64,000 bases of DNA, taken from the NCBI GenBank assembly GCA_963727045.1, contig CAVSES010000001.1:806001-870000 (forward strand), given 5' to 3'. This DNA comes from Bog-1198 sp963727045 (GTDB lineage: Bacteria > Pseudomonadota > Gammaproteobacteria > Steroidobacterales > Steroidobacteraceae). The notes beneath the pieces were generated by a model. That model ran no database searches and was not told the origin of the DNA. It saw nothing but the letters and a program-made list of their open reading frames with translations. The first letter of the stretch is position 1. Each line of letters starts with the position of its first letter. Position numbers and translations under genes: made by a program. Shown piece by piece: positions 32,105 to 40,173 of the stretch.

Positions 32105-34156
32105 ATGACTGCGACAAATTGCACCAAGGGACTGTGGCTCGGGCTCGATACCGGCGGAACGTTCACCGATGCGGTGCTGCTCGACGAGGGCCGCGTCATT
32201 GCGAGCGCCAAGGCGCTGACGACGCCGTGGAATCTTGCGATGGGAATCGGCGAGGCGATCCGCGCGGTGCTGCACCTGCTTCCCGCAGGCGCCGGCCGCG
32301 AAACGGTCAGCCTCGTGTCCGTCTCGACGACGCTCGCCACGAATGCCGTGGTCGAAAATCGCTTCAGCCCCGTGTGCACGCTGCTGATCGGATTCGATGA
32401 CGCGATGGTGGAACGTTCGGGCCTGCAGCGTCCCGGCAACGGCGGCCTTGTGATTCGCGTCCAGGGAGGGCACGGCGCCACCGGCGAAGAATCCTCGCCG
32501 CTCGACGAGGCCGGCGTGACGCGCGCGGTTGCCGAGCAGGAGGCCCGGGTGGAGGCTTTTGCCGTCGCAGCGAATTTTTCCGTGCGCAATCCGGCGCACG
32601 AGTTGCGCGCGCGCAAGCTGATCCGCACGCTGACCCCGAAGCCGGTGACCTGCGCGCATGAGTTGAGTTCGAAGCTCGATGCGCCCCGGCGTGCGCTCAC
32701 GGCGGCATTGAACGCGCGGCTCACGCCGCAGATCCGGCACCTCATCGAGGCATTGTCGCGCGTGCTGGCGGAGGAATCGATAGACGCGCCGTTGATGATC
32801 GTCAAAGGCGACGGCTCCCTGATGAAGGCGCAAATCGCACTCGAGTATCCGGTCGAAACCATCCTCTCGGGTCCGGCGGCGAGCGTCGTCGGAGCGGGAT
32901 TCTTGACCGGTCTCGCCGATTTCGTCGTCGCGGACATGGGCGGCACGACCACCGATATCGCGATCGTTTCGGCCGGCCGGCCGGTCATCAGCGGCGAGGG
33001 GGCGCTGGTCGGCGCGTGGCGCACCATGGTCGAGGCCGTCGATGTGCGCACCAGCGGCCTGGGCGGCGACAGCGAAGTTCATTTCGACAGACAGCATCGA
33101 TTGTGCATCGGCCCCCGCAAGGCCATGCCGCTCAGCTTGCTGGCGCAAAGTTTTCCGGAATCGTTGCCCCGGTTGCGGGCAATCGCCGAACTCGAGCGCC
33201 TTCCCGCGTACGCCACGCAATTCGCATTTCGGAATCCCGGCCGCTCGCCGCCCGCGCATCTGACGGCGCTCGAGCGGCGGGTGTGGGACGCGCTCGATCT
33301 CGCGCCCCGTCCCATGGCGGAGGTCGTGCGCAGCGGCTCGGGGTTGGATGCGCTGCGCAGGCTTGCCGATGCGGGTCTGGCTACGGTTGCGGCGTTCACG
33401 CCGAGCGACGCCATGCACGTACTCGATCGGCAACGAGGATGGTGCGTCGAGGCCGCCGAATGCGGCGCGCGCATCCTCGCGATCGAGGAGCGCAATGCGC
33501 GCGCGGCGCGAGCCGCTGTGTCGCCTCGCGAGATCAGCGAGCGGACCTACGAGCATGTGGTGTGCCAGACCGGCCGCGCGCTGCTCGCCGCGGCGCTGGC
33601 CCACGATCCGGGCCTTCAGGCGCGCGGGAGCGGCTGGGGCGAACTTGGGCATCGGCTGATCGAGGACACGGTCGCCGGCAGGCCCTTCTCAAAGCTCGTT
33701 CAGGCCACGCTGCACCTCGCACGTCCTTTGATCGCCATTGGCGCACCCGTCGGGGCGTACTACCCCGAGGTGGCGCGCCGGCTGGGCGCGGCGCTCACCA
33801 TTCCTCCGCATGCCGAGGTCTGCAATGCGGTGGGCGCGGTCGCGGGCGTGGTCTCTCAGACGGTCGAAATCCTGGTCAATCAGCCGACCTTCAAGGTCTT
33901 CCGGGTTCATGATCCGGCGGGCAGCCGGGATTACCCGGATTCCGCGCCGGCGCTCGAGCACGCGCAGCGAGTCTCGCGCGAACTGGCGCTCGCCGCGGCG
34001 CGCCGCGCGGGCGCAGCCGATCCCCATGTCGAAACCAGCGTGACCGAAAGGGTCGCGCACGTGGGACCGGGAGCGGATTATCTCGCCGAGGCGGTGGCCC
34101 GCTCGACGGCGACGGGCCGCCCGCTCGCGGGGCACGCGGCGCCGCATATCGGATAA
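32105..34156 (+). CDS. Hydantoinase/oxoprolinase-family ATPase (HyuA-like)
   Basis: 683 residues. LGLDTGGTFTDAVLLDEGRV is the phosphate-binding segment of the hydantoinase A N-terminal domain. STTLATNAVVENR, IVKGDGSLMKAQIAL, SGPAASVVGAGFL and VVADMGGTTTDIAIV complete the ATPase core. No HyuB partner is nearby, so a classical hydantoinase is unlikely. The fold belongs with the ASKHA ATPases, and it sits 148 bases upstream of the MttB-type methyltransferase gene. A role in reductive reactivation or assembly of the corrinoid protein, parallel to the RamA-like protein at 40174, is a reasonable inference. Confidence 0.8.
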   Translation: MTATNCTKGLWLGLDTGGTFTDAVLLDEGRVIASAKALTTPWNLAMGIGEAIRAVLHLLPAGAGRETVSLVSVSTTLATNAVVENRFSPVCTLLIGFDDAMVERSGLQRPGNGGLVIRVQGGHGATGEESSPLDEAGVTRAVAEQEARVEAFAVAANFSVRNPAHELRARKLIRTLTPKPVTCAHELSSKLDAPRRALTAALNARLTPQIRHLIEALSRVLAEESIDAPLMIVKGDGSLMKAQIALEYPVETILSGPAASVVGAGFLTGLADFVVADMGGTTTDIAIVSAGRPVISGEGALVGAWRTMVEAVDVRTSGLGGDSEVHFDRQHRLCIGPRKAMPLSLLAQSFPESLPRLRAIAELERLPAYATQFAFRNPGRSPPAHLTALERRVWDALDLAPRPMAEVVRSGSGLDALRRLADAGLATVAAFTPSDAMHVLDRQRGWCVEAAECGARILAIEERNARAARAAVSPREISERTYEHVVCQTGRALLAAALAHDPGLQARGSGWGELGHRLIEDTVAGRPFSKLVQATLHLARPLIAIGAPVGAYYPEVARRLGAALTIPPHAEVCNAVGAVAGVVSQTVEILVNQPTFKVFRVHDPAGSRDYPDSAPALEHAQRVSRELALAAARRAGAADPHVETSVTERVAHVGPGADYLAEAVARSTATGRPLAGHAAPHIG

Positions 34157-34194
34157 AGGCATATGGCGATGCCGGGATATCGGATTAAGGCATA
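34146..34194. repeat. Short direct repeat at end of hydantoinase-like gene
   Basis: ATATCGGATAAAGGCATA (34146-34163) recurs as ATATCGGATTAAGGCATA (34177-34194), 31 bases apart with one mismatch. The first copy contains the stop codon of the hydantoinase-like gene. It may be the remnant of a small duplication at the gene end; no function is evident. Confidence 0.6.
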
Positions 34195-34240
34195 CCAAAA
34201 AAATAATGCGTCGCTGCGTGCGGAATCTTGAGCAGCCCCG

Positions 34241-34269
34241 CACGGAGCACCGTGTTTATTCCCTATAAT
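34241..34269 (+). promoter_or_regulatory. Promoter-like site upstream of the MttB-corrinoid operon
   Basis: A perfect TATAAT (34264-34269) lies 35 bases before the start of the methyltransferase gene. There is no good -35 box at the usual distance; instead the inverted repeat CACGGagcaCCGTG (34241-34254) occupies that place. This arrangement suggests control by a bound activator or repressor. Confidence 0.45.
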
Positions 34270-34304
34270 ATCTTCCCACACGAAAACCTCCGAGCAGCAC
34301 CTGC

Positions 34305-35861
34305 ATGAAACAACCCGATGAGACGCTCGGCCGACGCAGCCGGCGCCGCCCCTCGAGCGCGGATGTCAGCCACGCGGTGTTCGATCGCACGCGCTCCTAC
34401 CGGCACCTGCGGAATCCGTTCGCTCCGATGAGGGTATTCTCCGACGATCAGGTCGCCGGCATTCATGATGCGGCGCTGGTCATCCTCGAGACGCAAGGCA
34501 TGAAGGTGCTGTCCGCTGATGCACGCGCGCGATACCGCAAGGCGGGCGCCGAGGTCGATGATGCCACCCAGATCGTGCGGCTTGCGCGTGAATTGGTGGG
34601 CGCGTCGCTTGCAACGGCGCCTGGCGACATCACGCTGCACTCCGTGGATCCTGGGCGCCACATCCCGCTGGCGAATCCATGCGTGGCGTTTGCCGTGACA
34701 TCAGGGCCGCCGAACATCATGGACACGGCGCGCGGCAGGCGCGCCGGGACGTTCGATGATTTCTGCAATTTGATGAAACTGTGTCAAAGCTTCGAAGTGA
34801 TCCACGTGCTCGGCGGAGCGACCGAACCGCAGGACATCCCGGTTCAATTCCGCCATCTCGAGGTGACGCGCGCGCAGCTCAAGCTCACGGACAAGATCCC
34901 GTTCATATTTTCGCGCGGCCACGGCCAGGTCGCGGACAATTTCGAACTCATTCGGCTTGCGCACGGCATCTCTGCCGAGGAATTCCGCTCGCGGCCGTAC
35001 ACGTACACGATCATCAACACCAATTCACCGCTGCAGCTCGATGTACCGATGGCCGACGGCATCATCGACTTCGCGCTCGCCGGACAGGTGCTCATCATCA
35101 CGCCCTTCACGCTCGCAGGAGCGATGGCGCCCGTGACCGTGGCCGGCGCGCTGACGCTCGCGCACGCGGAGTTTCTCGCAGGCCTGTCGCTCGCACAGAT
35201 CGTCAAGCCGGGGGCGCCGGTCGTATACGGCAGCTTTACGTCGAACGTCGACATGAAATCCGGGTCACCGGCGTTCGGCACGCCCGAGTACGTCAAGGCC
35301 GCATTCGGCGCCGGACAATTGGCGCGGTTTCTCGGATTGCCGTGGCGCTCATCGAATGCGACCGCATCGAACATCCCCGATGCCCAGGCAGCCTACGAGT
35401 CGCAGATGAGCCTGTGGGGCGCCTTGTTCGGCGGCTGCAACTTCATCCTGCACGCGGCGGGATGGCTCGAAAGCGGGCTCACCACCTCGTATGAGAAGTT
35501 CATCCTCGACATCGAGATGCTGCAGATGTTTGCCGAAGTGTTTCAGCCCGTCGGTGCGTCGCCGTCCGACCTCGCGCTCGAGGCGGTGGCCGAGGTCGGC
35601 GCAGGGGGGCATTTTTTCGGATGCGCGCACACGATGGAGCGTTATCGGAGCGCGTTTTACGCGCCGCTCGTCTCCGATTGGCGCAATTCCGGAAGCTGGG
35701 CGGACGATGGCTCGAAGACGGCCACCGAGCGGGCGAGCGGGATCTGGCAGAGCACGCTGGAGCGTTATGTCGCACCAGTCCGCGATCCTGCGGTCAGCGA
35801 GGCACTCGATGCGTACGTGGCCCGGCGCATCGCGGAGGGCGGTGCGCCGCCCGTGACCTGA
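34305..35861 (+). CDS. MttB-family methylamine/betaine:corrinoid methyltransferase (non-pyrrolysine), copy 1
   Basis: 518 residues of the trimethylamine methyltransferase superfamily (COG5598). Core segments are GGATEPQDIPVQFRHLEVTR, TPFTLAGAMAPVTVAGALTLA, GAPVVYGSFTSNVDMKSG, NIPDAQAAYESQM and LHAAGWLESGLTTSYEKFI. No in-frame stop interrupts it, so the pyrrolysine of true MttB is absent. Relatives include the MtgB, MtcB and MtpB proteins, which demethylate glycine betaine, carnitine and proline betaine. It starts the operon with corrinoid protein, MetF and MtgA. Glycine betaine is the likeliest substrate from context, but the sequence alone cannot decide. Confidence 0.85.
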   Translation: MKQPDETLGRRSRRRPSSADVSHAVFDRTRSYRHLRNPFAPMRVFSDDQVAGIHDAALVILETQGMKVLSADARARYRKAGAEVDDATQIVRLARELVGASLATAPGDITLHSVDPGRHIPLANPCVAFAVTSGPPNIMDTARGRRAGTFDDFCNLMKLCQSFEVIHVLGGATEPQDIPVQFRHLEVTRAQLKLTDKIPFIFSRGHGQVADNFELIRLAHGISAEEFRSRPYTYTIINTNSPLQLDVPMADGIIDFALAGQVLIITPFTLAGAMAPVTVAGALTLAHAEFLAGLSLAQIVKPGAPVVYGSFTSNVDMKSGSPAFGTPEYVKAAFGAGQLARFLGLPWRSSNATASNIPDAQAAYESQMSLWGALFGGCNFILHAAGWLESGLTTSYEKFILDIEMLQMFAEVFQPVGASPSDLALEAVAEVGAGGHFFGCAHTMERYRSAFYAPLVSDWRNSGSWADDGSKTATERASGIWQSTLERYVAPVRDPAVSEALDAYVARRIAEGGAPPVT

Positions 35862-35993
35862 GGATGTCGCATCTGGACACACCTTCGTCGCGATATCACA
35901 AGTCCGTGCACCGGTTGCGTCTTAACATGGAATACGATAAGGGCGTTGTAAGGTTCGATGCGGCTTGGGAAAATCACCGTTTGGAGATAGTAG

Positions 35994-36701
35994 ATGTCAG
36001 AGCCTGCTGAGGGAGAGTTCGACTTAGGTTCGCTCAACGATGAGGAACTGACCGAACAGGTTCACGATGACCTGTACAACGGCTTGAAGACCGAGGTCGA
36101 AGAAGCGACGCGCATATTCCTGAAGCGCGGATGGTCGGCCGAACGCGTGTTGAATGACGCCCTCGTGGAGGGCATGCGCATCGTCGGCATCGATTTTCGC
36201 GACGGCATCCTGTTCGTGCCGGAGGTTCTGCTTGCCGCAAACTCCATGAAGGGCGGCATGGAGATCCTGCGGCCGCTGTTGGCCGAGACCGGCGTCGAGC
36301 CGATCGGGAAGATCGTCATCGGCACGGTGAAGGGCGATATCCACGACATCGGCAAGAACCTGGTGTCGATGATGCTGGAAGGCGCGGGCTTCGAAGTCAT
36401 CGATCTCGGCATCAACAACCCGGTCGAGAAATACCTGGAAGCGTTGGACAAACACAAGCCCGACATCCTCGGCATGTCCGCGCTGCTGACAACGACGATG
36501 CCGTACATGAAGGTGGTCATCGATACGCTCAAGGAACGCGGCATCCGCAATGACTACATCGTTCTCGTGGGCGGGGCGCCGCTGAACGAGGAGTTCGGCA
36601 AGGCCGTCGGCGCCGACGCGTACTGCCGTGATGCGGCGGTCGCGGTCGAAACCGCCAAGGGGCTGATCGCGGCGCGGCGAGCCGGCGCGGCGGCACACTG
36701 A
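35994..36701 (+). CDS. Corrinoid (B12-binding) methyl carrier protein
   Basis: 235 residues. An N-terminal four-helix cap (residues 18-95, with RVLNDALVEGMRIVGIDFRD) precedes a B12-binding Rossmann domain. The lower-ligand motif is GDIHDIGKNL (Asp115, His117, Gly120), followed by MMLEGAGFEVIDLGINN and VLVGGAPLNEEF. This is the MttC/MtbC type of carrier: the methyl group goes from the substrate to Co(I) here and on to tetrahydrofolate through the MtgA-like enzyme. The ATG at 35994 has GGAG seven to ten bases upstream. The 132 bases before it show no further gene. Confidence 0.9.
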   Translation: MSEPAEGEFDLGSLNDEELTEQVHDDLYNGLKTEVEEATRIFLKRGWSAERVLNDALVEGMRIVGIDFRDGILFVPEVLLAANSMKGGMEILRPLLAETGVEPIGKIVIGTVKGDIHDIGKNLVSMMLEGAGFEVIDLGINNPVEKYLEALDKHKPDILGMSALLTTTMPYMKVVIDTLKERGIRNDYIVLVGGAPLNEEFGKAVGADAYCRDAAVAVETAKGLIAARRAGAAAH

Positions 36702-36706
36702 GCGCG

Positions 36707-37402
36707 ATGACGAAAGGTCCATCGGCGCATGCCACGGCGCACGGCGATGGCGTGCTGGTCATCGCCTGCGGCGCACTCGCGCACGAAATCACGGCGCTCA
36801 GGCGCGCAAACGGCTGGGACCGGCTGGAGGTGCGCTGTCTACCCGCGGAATTGCACAACCGCCCGGAAAAAATTCCGGCGGCGGTTCGAGAACTCATCCG
36901 CTCTTCGCGGGACCGCCACCCCTCGATCTTCGTCGCCTACGGCGACTGCGGCACGGGCGGAATGCTCGACCAGGTTCTGCGCGAGGAAGGCGTCGAGCGC
37001 ATTCCCGGCGCCCATTGCTACGAGTTCTTCGCCACCGCACCCGTATTCGCGGCGTTGGCGGAGGCGGAACCCGGCACGTTCTATCTTACGGATTTCCTGC
37101 TGCGTCATTTCGATCGCCTGGTGATTCGCGGGCTCGGGCTCGACCTGCACCCGGAGCTCTTCCCGGCTTACTTCGGCAACTACCGCCGGCTGGTCTATTT
37201 GGCGCAGGCGCCCGGCGCGGAATCGGAAGACCAGGCGCGTGCGGTCGCGGCACGGATGGGATTGCAGTTCGAATCCCGCCGAACCGGGTACGGGACGCTG
37301 GAAAGCGCACTGGGCGCCGCCGTTCTGCGGCGGGACCCGTTTGACGGCGCGCGGCGCGGCGGTGCACGCGACGATGAGAAGGCGGTGGCATGGCGTCGCT
37401 GA
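36707..37402 (+). CDS. DUF1638 protein of the corrinoid operon
   Basis: 231 residues. VLVIACGALAHEITAL at the N terminus, VAYGDCGTGGMLDQVL, PGAHCYEFFA and LTDFLLRHFDRLVIRGLGL match DUF1638. The conserved Cys and His (ACGALAHE, GDCG, HCYEF) suggest a metal, corrinoid or thiol function, but no activity is assigned. It starts five bases after the corrinoid gene and its last 13 bases overlap the next gene, so it is clearly part of the operon. DUF1638 genes are often beside MttB-type genes, from memory of such clusters, which suggests a helper role. Confidence 0.8.
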   Translation: MTKGPSAHATAHGDGVLVIACGALAHEITALRRANGWDRLEVRCLPAELHNRPEKIPAAVRELIRSSRDRHPSIFVAYGDCGTGGMLDQVLREEGVERIPGAHCYEFFATAPVFAALAEAEPGTFYLTDFLLRHFDRLVIRGLGLDLHPELFPAYFGNYRRLVYLAQAPGAESEDQARAVAARMGLQFESRRTGYGTLESALGAAVLRRDPFDGARRGGARDDEKAVAWRR

Positions 37403-37737
37403 TCGTCATTTCCTGGCGCGACATCCCCGCGCAGGTCATCGTCAAACGCGGACGCGAAGCGGCCAAGGTGCAGCTCTCGCAGCGCTTTCAAGAGGCGGTC
37501 GACCGCGCGGCCATGCGCGCCGGCAAGGGCAGTTCGGATGCCTACCTCGCGGATTGGGCACGCAGCGCGCCGCGCCCCTGCGGCGATGATCTCGAAGCCG
37601 AGGCGTCGGCAGAAGCGGCCCGGCTCGAGGCGAAGTTCTCCGACGAGGATCTGGAACGGCTCATTCGCGCGAAGGGCGTGGACTCGAATCGTGACGTTCC
37701 CGATTCCGGAGCCGCGCCGGCTTCCGGGCCCGCCTGA
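37390..37737 (+). CDS. Small virulence-factor-domain protein
   Basis: 115 residues. VISWRDIPAQVIVKRGREAAKVQLSQRF is cut here to its core: VISWRDIPAQV, a basic segment, then FQEAVDRAAMRAG. I recognise this as the small domain named virulence factor (PF13769); the name has no known functional meaning. It overlaps the DUF1638 gene by 13 bases and shares one base with the start of the MetV gene (TGATG). No signal or membrane segment is present. Its conserved place between corrinoid and folate genes suggests a partner in methyl transfer. Confidence 0.7.
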   Translation: MASLIVISWRDIPAQVIVKRGREAAKVQLSQRFQEAVDRAAMRAGKGSSDAYLADWARSAPRPCGDDLEAEASAEAARLEAKFSDEDLERLIRAKGVDSNRDVPDSGAAPASGPA

Positions 37738-38216
37738 TGTACTCCGTCCGGCTATGGTCGGTGCGCCACGCGCGGGGTCTGAACGCCTTTTATCGGGGTT
37801 TCGAATCGGTGCTGGTACGGATGCACGGTCTGTTCCGTTTCTTGGGTTATGAGCGCATCGAACGGCCTGTGGCCGTCGTCGAGAGAACCGTCAAGGGTCT
37901 GCTGTTCGACTGCCGTATGTGCGGCCAGTGCGTGCTGAGCTCGACCGGCATGTCGTGCCCGATGAACTGTCCGAAGTCGCTGCGCAACGGGCCCTGCGGC
38001 GGCGTGCGCGCCGACGGGAATTGCGAGGTCAAGCCGCACATGCGGTGCGTGTGGGTGGAAGCCTATCTCGGCAGCGAGCGCATCCCCGGCGGGATCGCGG
38101 CGATGAGCAAGGTGCAGTTCGCCGTCGATCAGCGCACCCAGGGGCGCTCCTCGTGGCTGAGCGTCGCGCGCGAGAAGGGGGCCGGGAAGAGCGATGAGAA
38201 GAGCCCCGCGCCATGA
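37737..38216 (+). CDS. metV: MetV-like zinc-binding partner of methylene-THF reductase
   Basis: 159 residues. The Cys-rich core CRMCGQCVLSSTGMSCPMNC, then CPKSLRNGPCGG and CEVKPHMRCVW, is the MTHFR C-terminal domain found as the separate MetV subunit in acetogens and many C1-using bacteria. The cysteines probably hold a zinc ion or Fe-S cluster. The stop overlaps the metF start (ATGA at 38213), supporting a MetF-MetV complex. Here the pair would run in the oxidative direction, turning methyl-THF from demethylation into methylene-THF. Confidence 0.85.
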   Translation: MYSVRLWSVRHARGLNAFYRGFESVLVRMHGLFRFLGYERIERPVAVVERTVKGLLFDCRMCGQCVLSSTGMSCPMNCPKSLRNGPCGGVRADGNCEVKPHMRCVWVEAYLGSERIPGGIAAMSKVQFAVDQRTQGRSSWLSVAREKGAGKSDEKSPAP

Positions 38217-39232
38217 GATTCGATGACGAACCGGTGCCGGGCTATCCACTGCCCATACTGCCCGGCCACACTTCTCCGGGGCGCTTCGAGCGAGTGCTTC
38301 GCGCAGGCGGATTTGCGGTCACCACCGAACTTGCACCGCCGGATTCCGCGGATCCCGAGGACGTCTTCAAACGGGCGCGGGTGTTCGACGGATACGTCGA
38401 TGCGATCAACGCCACCGACGGCAGCGGCGCGAACTGCCACATGTCGAGCGTGGCCGTCTGCGCCTTGCTGACTCGCGTCGGCTATGCGCCCATCATGCAG
38501 ATTTCCTGCCGCGACAAGAACCGCATCGCGATTCAGGGCGATATTCTCGGCGGCGCCGCGATGGGCGTCTGCAACATGCTCTGCCTGACGGGCGACGGCG
38601 TGCAGGCCGGAGATCATCCCCAGGCCAAACCGGTATTCGACCTCGATTGCGTGTCGCTTCTCGACATCGCCCGCACCCTGCGCGACGACCATCATTTTCA
38701 GAGCGGGCGCAAGATCAGCTACGCGCCGCGCGTATTCTTGGGCGCCGCCGAAAACCCATCCGGTCTGCCGCATGCATGGCGCCCGCAGCGCCTCGCGAAG
38801 AAGGTCGCGGCCGGAGCGCAGTTCATTCAAACCCAGTATTGCTACGACCTGCCGCTGCTGCGGGCCTTCATGGACCAGGTCGAGGCGCTCGGCCTGCTCG
38901 GGAAGGTGTACATCCTCGTCGGCGTCGGTCCGCTGCGGTCCGCGAAGACGGCGGAATGGATGCGCAAGAACGTCCCCGGCATGCATGTTCCGGATGCCAT
39001 CATCGCGCGCTTGAGCGGTGCGCAGGATCAGGCGCGCGAGGGCCGCAACATTTGCATCGAGTTGATCCAGGCGATGCGCGAGATCCGCGGCGTCAGCGGC
39101 GTGCACATCATGGCCTACCGTCAGGAAGAGTCCGTAGCCGAAATCGTCGATCGGTCGCAAGTCCTCCGGGGCCGCTCTCCCTGGTATCCAGAACGCGACG
39201 CCCCACAACTTCCCCACAGGACCGCATCATGA
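38213..39232 (+). CDS. metF: Methylenetetrahydrofolate reductase
   Basis: 339 residues. FAVTTELAPPDSADPEDVFK is the catalytic Glu segment near the N terminus; INATDGSGANCHMSS, ISCRDKNRIAIQGDILG, LCLTGDGVQAGDHPQAKPVFDLD, shortened here to LCLTGDGVQAGDH, and FIQTQYCYDL follow MetF of the corrinoid-cluster type. The FAD barrel is complete and there is no C-terminal regulatory region. It overlaps the genes on both sides by ATGA (38213 and 39229), meaning tight coupling with MetV and the MtgA-like methyltransferase. Confidence 0.88.
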   Translation: MRFDDEPVPGYPLPILPGHTSPGRFERVLRAGGFAVTTELAPPDSADPEDVFKRARVFDGYVDAINATDGSGANCHMSSVAVCALLTRVGYAPIMQISCRDKNRIAIQGDILGGAAMGVCNMLCLTGDGVQAGDHPQAKPVFDLDCVSLLDIARTLRDDHHFQSGRKISYAPRVFLGAAENPSGLPHAWRPQRLAKKVAAGAQFIQTQYCYDLPLLRAFMDQVEALGLLGKVYILVGVGPLRSAKTAEWMRKNVPGMHVPDAIIARLSGAQDQAREGRNICIELIQAMREIRGVSGVHIMAYRQEESVAEIVDRSQVLRGRSPWYPERDAPQLPHRTAS

Positions 39233-40158
39233 CCGACACCGTCATCAGTTCCGCCACCAAGGAGGTCGTCATCGGTTTCGACCGGCCTTTCGTCATCATC
39301 GGGGAGCGCATCAATCCCACGGGACGCAAGATTCTCGCCGCGGAAATGGCGGCGGGCGACTTCACGCGCGTCGAGGCGGATGCGCGCGCCCAGGTCGAGG
39401 CCGGCGCCCATATGCTCGACGTGAACGCGGGCATCCCGCTCGCCGATGAGCCGGCGATTCTCGCGCGCGCGATCCAGCTGGTGCAGTCGATCACGGACGT
39501 GCCCCTCTCGATCGATTCATCGATCGTCGCCGCGCTCGAGGCCGGCCTTGCCGTCTACAAGGGCAAGGCGCTGGTCAATTCGGTCACGGGCGAGGATGAG
39601 AGATTGGAGTCGGTGCTGCCGCTCATCAAGAAGTACGGCGCGGCAGTGATCGCCATTTCCAACGACGAGACCGGAATTTCGGAAGATCCGGACGTGCGCT
39701 ACAAGGTTGCGAAGAAGATCGTGGAACGTGCCATGGACCACGGCATCCCGGCCTGCGATGTGGTCGTCGATCCGCTGGTCATGCCCATCGGTGCGATCAA
39801 TCAAGCCGGCGTGCAGGTCATGCGCCTGGTGCACCGGCTGCGCACCGAACTCAAGGTCAACACGTCCTGCGGCGCCTCGAACATCAGCTTTGGTCTTCCC
39901 AACCGGGACGGCATCAATGCCGCGTTTCTGACGATGGCGATGGGCGCGGGGATGACTTCCGCGATCACCAACCCGCTTCATGTGGAGGTCATCAAGGCCT
40001 GCATGGGGGCGGACGTCATGCTGGGGCACGATCCGGACTGCGCGCGCTGGATTCGCCGCTTTCGCGATGCCGCGCCGCCCGCCGCCGGCGCCGCCGGCAC
40101 GCCCGGCGAAGCTCCGCGCGGGCGGCGTGAAGGCGGCCACCGCCGGCGCCCGGCTTGA
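39229..40158 (+). CDS. Methyl-THF:corrinoid methyltransferase (MtgA/AcsE-like)
   Basis: 309 residues. FVIIGERINPTGRKIL, MLDVNAGIPLADEPAIL, PLSIDSS, LVNSVTGEDERL, VVVDPLVMPIG and NTSCGASNISFGLPNR are the pterin-binding barrel signatures of AcsE/MtgA. In this operon it should pass the methyl group from the corrinoid carrier to tetrahydrofolate. The last 30 residues (Ala/Pro/Gly/Arg-rich) are an extension beyond the barrel and may be disordered. It starts within the stop of metF. Confidence 0.88.
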   Translation: MTDTVISSATKEVVIGFDRPFVIIGERINPTGRKILAAEMAAGDFTRVEADARAQVEAGAHMLDVNAGIPLADEPAILARAIQLVQSITDVPLSIDSSIVAALEAGLAVYKGKALVNSVTGEDERLESVLPLIKKYGAAVIAISNDETGISEDPDVRYKVAKKIVERAMDHGIPACDVVVDPLVMPIGAINQAGVQVMRLVHRLRTELKVNTSCGASNISFGLPNRDGINAAFLTMAMGAGMTSAITNPLHVEVIKACMGADVMLGHDPDCARWIRRFRDAAPPAAGAAGTPGEAPRGRREGGHRRRPA

Positions 40159-40173
40159 GGTCCGGCGATCCGC

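Noticed and set aside
34157..34304. Cobalamin riboswitch before the corrinoid operon
   Set aside because: I looked for the B12-box and the stem pattern in this gap and in 35862-35993 and found neither.
34305..35861. Possible pyrrolysine (in-frame TAG) in the MttB genes
   Set aside because: Both MttB-family frames run through without any internal stop, so these are the non-pyrrolysine type.
37390..37737. A virulence function from the domain name
   Set aside because: The gene is locked inside a C1-metabolism operon and has no secretion signal; the name carries no functional evidence.
40080..40155. Terminator-like GC inverted repeats at the end of the MtgA-like gene
   Set aside because: They encode a low-complexity Ala/Pro/Arg tail, and the operon continues 16 bases later with the RamA-like gene.
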